This document shows, in pieces, positions 62,212 through 64,000 of a stretch of DNA of 64,000 nucleotides. The first letter of the stretch is position 1; each line of letters begins with the position of its first letter. The notes beneath the pieces are model-generated. The model had not been told where the DNA came from and made no database searches. It worked only from the letters and a program-made list of their open reading frames with translations. A program made the position numbers and the translations under genes. The stretch covers positions 9,333,774-9,397,773 of the forward strand of contig NC_058513.1 of assembly GCF_020382885.2 (NCBI RefSeq), written 5' to 3'. Source of the stretch: Scatophagus argus (taxonomy: Eukaryota > Chordata > Actinopteri > Scatophagidae).

Positions 62212-64000
62212 TTTTGACCTGCAAGCAATCTCTGGAGAGCCGTTCACTCGCAGAGTCTAATCAGAGTCTGGCTGATGCTTGTTCTTGGGGATTGCTCCTC
62301 TGCAGCCCTCAGGCCTAATTAGGACCCATGTGTACCATATAGAGAGTTGCCGCTCACAGTGACGACCGGATAGACGATCACCTGTGTGTGTGTGAAGCCA
62401 CAGGAATGAGCTGCTGGCTGGAATGATGACAAGAAGGGCATCGGAGGCGGTGCAGTGACACTGCATACGCCCCCCACCTGGAGGTCATATGAGTTTAATG
62501 AATGTTAGGACAGGGAGACAGAAGCTGTGAGGAGAGACTGAGAGAGAGAGAGAGAGAGAGAGGAAAGGCAGACGTCTGGGCTGAGAGAGGGTCACAGAAA
62601 GAGAATCATCTTTTAAGGTTTTTCTCTTAACAATGCACTATGAACATTTGCAAAAAGAGGAAGAGAATGAGGGAAAAGGAGTATAGCTTGAACATACAGC
62701 ACAGTTAAAATAAGAACAAGCTTTAGATTTCTCCGGCTCAACTCTCTGTATTTTTATGCCAAATAACAAGAAATCTTCAAAGGATATTCTGTTACATGAA
62801 AATTTTAGTAGTGCTACAGATAAAGCAGTATTCAGACTGATAAAAGTACTAGACTTCTGAGGTATGTAGATAACCGAGAGGATCAATGTCCCACATGTTA
62901 CTGGGAGAGAAATCATTATTAACGAGTATTATTGCTTAACAAAGGAAAAAGACTGTCAGAGTTCAGTGTCGTGTCGGTCTGTAACTTGTGGTGGTGAAGG
63001 ATGCACATCAAAATGCCAAGTAAGTCACTGCTGTGCTTTGTTTCTGTACGTGAACCCTCACAGTCTGTATGCTCTGTCCACTCATCTGCCTTGTGTGGCA
63101 TCTTTAGTTTTATGATACGAGTGTGGCTGCTGCTTACTATTTGTGTGCTGCAGACTCCATGATTGTATATTTTCCGAAATACCTTTAAAGCTAACCCAGC
63201 ATTTTATCATTATTTAAAAACATATACACAATTAACATGGATTTCATCTTTAGAGTCTTTTGACATTTCCCAAAGCAAATACTGCTACCCCTTTTTTTTT
63301 TCTTTTCTTTTCTTTTTGCCAGGTACTCATTGAGTTGAGAGAATACATACAGTGGAATTCATTACAATTCAAGTCCATCTGAGACATAATTATTCCACTT
63401 CTACTAATTAATTACACTTTTATTTAAAGCGTAAAGGTAAAAGTGTAATCTAAAAAAGTGTGACCTGCAATATCTGTTTTGTGATATGGACTTCATAAGA
63501 CACATTCTTATGAAGTGGCTTTTCATTTGTTTTTACAGTATTGTGTCTGGCTGAGGCTCAGACAGTCGGGCTTTAGTATTCATCCGATGTAGCCAAATCT
63601 AAACTTTTCACTGCAATCATGTGACATGCAGTCCCAGAATCTATTTGATAACCTGCCACGAGTAGCTGTTCCCCGTTTGTCTTTGAAAAGTGATTGAAAT
63701 TCCTTACACCTACACCCACTCATCCACCAACCACCGCCAAGGCACAGAACAAACCTTACAGAATTCAATAAGCCTCAAAAGGATGTTTTCGCCGAATAAC
63801 GAATAAACTGTAAGTGGTCTAATCCATTGAAAGCACAATTCTACTAACTAGATCTGAAAAGGGAGGTGTAGTACAGAGCTGACCACTTTTAAGAGGTTCA
63901 ATTTTCAGTCATGTCACAGATTTTCAGTTTAAAAGACCATTGTTTTGTTAGGTGTGTGTGTGTGGGGGTGCTTTAAATCAATCAAGGAAGGAATTAAAAA

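Larger units (their letters stand above)
53918..64000. other. Long region without recognisable genes
   Basis: About 10 kb in which I found no exon of any family I know, on either strand; all open frames are short and look random. Simple repeats are present at 61616-61636 (CAA), 62151-62211 (GT/GA) and 62540-62562 (GA). The left end may still be usp31 3' UTR (see candidate signals at 54745 and 55222). The remainder is intergenic or belongs to the intron of a gene beyond the window. Confidence 0.6.

Overview
This is nuclear DNA from a ray-finned fish, most likely a spiny-rayed (percomorph) teleost. The genes are vertebrate, with short exons, GT-AG introns and AATAAA signals, and the interspersed repeats are teleost types (a tRNA-derived SINE, Tc1 fossils, a TTAA-flanked foldback MITE). 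There is no bacterial, viral or CRISPR content. I assembled gene models by hand, joining exons by reading frame, splice sites and recalled vertebrate protein families; no search was run.

Layout: (1) 1-14235: the 3' half of capn15 (+), nine coding exons and a ~3 kb 3' UTR; its upstream exons lie outside the window. (2) 16710-24861 and 26786-29741: two head-to-tail copies of mss51 (MYND zinc-finger protein, ZMYND17), both +. Coding exons 2-5 have identical lengths in the two copies. (3) 30681-31577: an intronless myadm-like MARVEL protein on the minus strand, convergent with the second mss51 copy. (4) 33037-38988: complete cog7 (+), 17 exons, 773 codons, head-to-head with myadm-like. (5) 41964-52308: complete usp31 (+), 16 exons, 1313 codons. 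(6) 52309-64000: ~11.7 kb with no convincing coding exon; its first part is probably usp31 3' UTR, and a foldback MITE sits at 53249-53913.

The genes do not form one pathway: a calpain-family protease, a muscle mitochondrial regulator (twice), a membrane-raft tetraspanner, a Golgi tethering subunit and a deubiquitinase. CAPN15, COG7 and USP31 are all on human chromosome 16p, so part of the order looks like retained ancestral linkage, while MSS51 and MYADM are elsewhere in human.

No wholly new system is visible. The most interesting signal is in the tandem mss51 pair. The second half of exon 4 is almost identical between copies, including silent sites (an 80-base perfect match and 96% protein identity over 81 residues), while the first half of the same exon is only about 59% identical. 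This points to recent gene conversion. The second copy also lacks the conserved N-terminal block, which appears replaced by a 17-base coding exon. Further observations are a GC-AG intron in cog7, a SINE with a perfect 12-bp target-site duplication, and two fossils of one Tc1-like family.
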